64,000 nucleotides of DNA from Myxococcota bacterium (GTDB lineage: Bacteria > Myxococcota_A > Polyangia > HGW-17), in contig JAHITJ010000117.1 in assembly GCA_018817795.1 (NCBI GenBank), positions 47,501-111,500 of the forward strand, read 5' to 3'. The notes under the pieces are model-generated. The model worked only from the letters and a program-made list of their open reading frames with translations. It was not told where the DNA came from and did no database searches. Position 1 is the first letter of the stretch, and every line of letters begins with the position of its first letter. The position numbers and the translations under genes were made by a program. Of the stretch, positions 61,250 to 64,000 are shown piece after piece.

Positions 61250-62467
61250 ATGGACCGCACCCTCCCGCTCTTTGCGCTGCCCGTGATCGGCGACACCCCG
61301 GCGCACACCCGGGCGCTGCATCTGATCACGGCCCTGTGCCGGGTCCGGCGCACCGACCGCGTCGTGCCCGTGGCGTCGGCCCACATCAGCGGCGTCTCGT
61401 ACTGGAACCTAGGACCGGCGGGCCTCGAATACCTCGACGAGCTCGCCGCCACCGGCCGCGTGCGGGTGCCGTCCACGCTCAACCCCTGCGCGTTCATGCC
61501 GTCGGCGCCGCCCCCCTGGGTGACCGAAGACGACGCGCGGCTGCAGGCCCGCGTGCTGGCGGCCTACGAGGCCATGGGCGTCACCATGTCCTGCACCTGC
61601 GCGCCGTACCTGACGCAGCCGGCGCCGCTGTTCGGCACGCACCTGGCCTGGGCCGAGAGCTCGGCGGTCACGGTCGCCAACTCCCTGCTGGGCGCCCGCA
61701 CCGAACGGGAGGGCGGCCCCGGCGCCCTGGCCGCGGCCCTGTGCGGCTTCACGCCGTACACCGGGCTGCACCTCGACGCCAACCGCCGGCCCCGCGTCGG
61801 CGTGCGCGTCACGGCCCGGCTCGACGAGCCGGTTCGCATGGGCCTGCTGGGCGCCTGGTATGGCCGCGTGCTGGGAAACGCCGTCCCGCAGTTTCTCTTC
61901 GACGGTCCTTGCGAGCCCACCCGCACCGGCTGGCAGGCGCTGTGCGCGGCGATCATCACCTACGGCGGACCCGCGCTGTTCCATGTGGTCGAGCGCACCC
62001 CCGAGGCCGCCGCCTTCCCCACCCTGCCCGCGCAGGTCACCGTCTCCGACGCCGACCTCGACGACGAGGCCGCACGCCTGACCGATCTGCAGCCCGGCGA
62101 GGGCGTCGACCTGGTCTTCTCCGGCTGTCCGCATCCGGTGGCCGGCACGCAGGCCTGCTTCTTCCATCGCGACGTTCCCGTCGCCGAGGTTGCCGGAAAC
62201 GCTCCCTGGACCCTGCTGGCGGCCCCTGCCGACGCTGGAACGTCGGTTCATGCCGACGCTGGAACGTCGGTTCAAGCCGGCCGCATCCTGACCCTCCCGG
62301 GAGGCTGTCCTGCCGTGTCCCCGCTGCCCCCGGAGGTGAAGACCATCGTCACCGACTCGGCCAAGGCCGCCTTCTACCTGCGCTCACGCGGCTACCGGGT
62401 CGGGCTCGCTCCCACGCAGCGCTGTGTGGAGCTGGGCTCCACGGGGAGGTGGCCCCATGCGACTTGA
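61250..62467 (+). CDS. Aconitase-X large subunit, proposed phosphomevalonate dehydratase large subunit
   Basis: MGVTMSCTCAPYLTQPAPLFGTHLAWAESSAVTVANSLLGARTEREGGPGALAAALCGFTPYTGLHLDANRRP; VFSGCPHP cluster-Cys motif. Confidence 0.92.
   Translation: MDRTLPLFALPVIGDTPAHTRALHLITALCRVRRTDRVVPVASAHISGVSYWNLGPAGLEYLDELAATGRVRVPSTLNPCAFMPSAPPPWVTEDDARLQARVLAAYEAMGVTMSCTCAPYLTQPAPLFGTHLAWAESSAVTVANSLLGARTEREGGPGALAAALCGFTPYTGLHLDANRRPRVGVRVTARLDEPVRMGLLGAWYGRVLGNAVPQFLFDGPCEPTRTGWQALCAAIITYGGPALFHVVERTPEAAAFPTLPAQVTVSDADLDDEAARLTDLQPGEGVDLVFSGCPHPVAGTQACFFHRDVPVAEVAGNAPWTLLAAPADAGTSVHADAGTSVQAGRILTLPGGCPAVSPLPPEVKTIVTDSAKAAFYLRSRGYRVGLAPTQRCVELGSTGRWPHAT
62227..62274 (+). repeat. Exact 24-bp tandem duplication (8 codons) inside AcnX-L
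   Basis: tgccgacgctggaacgtcggttca twice, each with CCGACG-ctggaa-CGTCGG inverted repeat. Confidence 0.97.
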
Positions 62468-63983
62468 AGGGCTCCGCCTCACCGAGGGCGCCGCCTCCGG
62501 CCGCCTGCTGGTCCTGACCGCTCCGCTGTCGTTCTACGGCGGCGTGGATCCGGAGACCGGCGTCCTGGTGCAGGCCGGTCACCCGCAGCATGGCACGTGC
62601 CTGAGCGGACGCATCCTGGCGCTGCCCCACACGTCGGGTTCCACCGTCGGCTCCTGGACGCTACTGCGCATGGCCAGGGTCGGCACCGCCCCCGCGGCCA
62701 TCGTCTCGGCCACCGCCGACGCGGTCCTGGTCACGGGCACCATCGCCGGCGGCATCGTGCATCTGGACGGCATCACCGTGAACGCCGCGCTGGACGGCTG
62801 CGACGCGGTGATCCCGGAGGAAGGTGCGTGGTTGGAAGTGACGGACTGCGGCGACGTGATGAACCGGCCCCCTTTGGCGGGCGCCTCAGGTGGCCGGCCG
62901 GACTCGCACCGAGTCCGCACGCCGGGCATGAGTCCTGCGCCTGAAACGGCACAACCTGCTCCCGGGTCCCCGAAAGCCGGCGGAATCGTCAACGATTCCG
63001 CAAGCGATCGTCCCCGGTCGCCCGACCGTCCCCGGTCGCCTGTGATTGTCAAGCTCGGGGGTTCGCTGATCACCTTCAAGCAAAGCCCGGTGCCCCGGGT
63101 GGACTTCGACCAGCTCGGGAAGCTGGCGCGGCTCCTGGCCGCCAACCTGAAGGCGCCGGCGGTGATCCTGCACGGCGCGGGCTCCTTCGGGCACGGCCCG
63201 GTGGCCCGCGCGGGTGTGCTGGCAAGAGCCCTCGACGACGACGCGCGGCGCGACTGGGGCCGCATCTCTTCCCTGCAGTACCAACTTTCGGCCATCGTCT
63301 GCGAGGCCCTGGCCGACGCAGGTCTGCCGGTGTTCCCGTTCCAGGCCTCGGCCATGGGACACCTCGAAGGCGGCCGCTTCGTCATCACCGACATCGACGC
63401 CCTGCGCCGCGCGCTTTTGGCCGGCTTCATCCCGGTGCTCTACGGCACGCCGTGCTTCTCCGGTGATCCCACCCGCCCCGGCATCGCTTCGGGCGACGAC
63501 CTGGCGCCAGCCCTGGCTTTGGCGATGGGTTACTCGCGCATCGTGCACCTGACCGACGTCGCCGGCGTGCACGCCGAGGATCCGCGGAAAAACCCCGCCG
63601 CCCCCGTGATCCCGTGGATCACGGCAGCAGACGACTCCACAGACCTGCCGCCGTCCTCGGGGTCCTGTCGTCCGACCGGTCCGACGGTCGGCTGGACACC
63701 CCCGTCGTTTGCTGACGCAAGCAGCCGGGGGGCCCCCACCGACGCCCCCCCTCGGCCTTCCGACGGACTCACCCTCATGGTCACTTCCCACCGCTCCGAC
63801 GCGGCCACAGCCACCACCACAACCGACTTCGACGTCACCGGTGAGATGGCCGGCAAGGTGAAAAAACTCCTCGACGTAGCAGCCGAGGGCGTCACCTCGT
63901 GGATCGTCGACGGACGCGACGAGGCGGCGGTCGCTGCCGCGCTGGCCGGGCTCCCTGCGGGCACGGTGGTGGGTGGGAAGTGA
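62457..63983 (+). CDS. Fusion protein: aconitase-X small (swivel) domain + isopentenyl phosphate kinase
   Basis: N-term GGVDPETGVLVQAGHPQHGTCLSGRILALPHTSGSTVGSWTLLRMARVGTAPAAIVSATADAVLVTG; C-term VIVKLGGSLITFK..VILHGAGSFGHGPVA..IASGDDLAPALALAMGYSRIVHLTDVAGVH..DVTGEMAGKV. Confidence 0.9.
   Translation: MRLEGLRLTEGAASGRLLVLTAPLSFYGGVDPETGVLVQAGHPQHGTCLSGRILALPHTSGSTVGSWTLLRMARVGTAPAAIVSATADAVLVTGTIAGGIVHLDGITVNAALDGCDAVIPEEGAWLEVTDCGDVMNRPPLAGASGGRPDSHRVRTPGMSPAPETAQPAPGSPKAGGIVNDSASDRPRSPDRPRSPVIVKLGGSLITFKQSPVPRVDFDQLGKLARLLAANLKAPAVILHGAGSFGHGPVARAGVLARALDDDARRDWGRISSLQYQLSAIVCEALADAGLPVFPFQASAMGHLEGGRFVITDIDALRRALLAGFIPVLYGTPCFSGDPTRPGIASGDDLAPALALAMGYSRIVHLTDVAGVHAEDPRKNPAAPVIPWITAADDSTDLPPSSGSCRPTGPTVGWTPPSFADASSRGAPTDAPPRPSDGLTLMVTSHRSDAATATTTTDFDVTGEMAGKVKKLLDVAAEGVTSWIVDGRDEAAVAAALAGLPAGTVVGGK
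62981..63000 (+). repeat. Perfect 9-bp-stem palindrome in the AcnX-S/IPK linker
   Basis: CGGAATCGT-CA-ACGATTCCG. Confidence 0.95.
63005..63040 (+). repeat. 18-bp tandem repeat x2 in the AcnX-S/IPK linker
   Basis: cgatcgtccccggtcgcc / cgaccgtccccggtcgcc (one mismatch), encodes DRPRSPDRPRSP. Confidence 0.95.
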
Positions 63984-64000
63984 CCATGAGGGTGAGTCCG

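Noticed and set aside
60103-62517. 804-aa Arg/Pro-rich + ORF spanning UbiD and AcnX-L in another frame
   Set aside because: Arg-rich shadow frame; the overlapping frames encode recognisable enzymes
61250-63983. AcnX as cis-3-hydroxy-L-proline dehydratase
   Set aside because: Considered as the main alternative function; disfavoured because the small domain is fused to IPK and a UbiD gene adjoins, with no proline-catabolism gene in view. Not excluded without phylogeny

Overview
High-GC bacterial chromosomal window, ordinary housekeeping plus secreted/lipoprotein-rich accessory genes. The abundance of Cys-rich lipoproteins, a kinase-WD40 protein and a P-domain protein suggests a Myxococcota/deltaproteobacteria-like lineage; this is a low-confidence inference. 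Recognisable core genes are lon, hppA, pth, rplY, prs, argS, rpsB-tsf-pyrH, ubiX, two tRNAs and a FliA-like sigma factor. The main discovery candidate is the right end (58996-63983, +): an overlapping gene run of a degenerate two-receiver protein, a UbiD-family decarboxylase, an aconitase-X large subunit, and a fusion of the aconitase-X small (swivel) domain with an isopentenyl phosphate kinase (IPK). With the ubiX gene at 32844-33443, these are the enzyme types of the archaeal modified mevalonate route (phosphomevalonate dehydratase -> anhydromevalonate-phosphate decarboxylase -> IPK), here in a bacterial genome, with an AcnX-S::IPK fusion and in-frame hairpin/tandem-repeat insertions in the enzymes. 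Other observations of interest: a GGGtGRT/NifU-like gene pair, a lipoprotein with a Lon(S16)-like protease domain, a frameshifted pentapeptide-repeat-like gene, a 1576-aa protein ending in an alpha/beta-hydrolase-like domain, a perfect 9-nt-periodic TCGGACNNN array, a hexamer double array, and an AT-rich intergenic island. No rRNA, CRISPR array, integrase or transposase was seen. All family calls come from reading motifs by eye; no database search was run.
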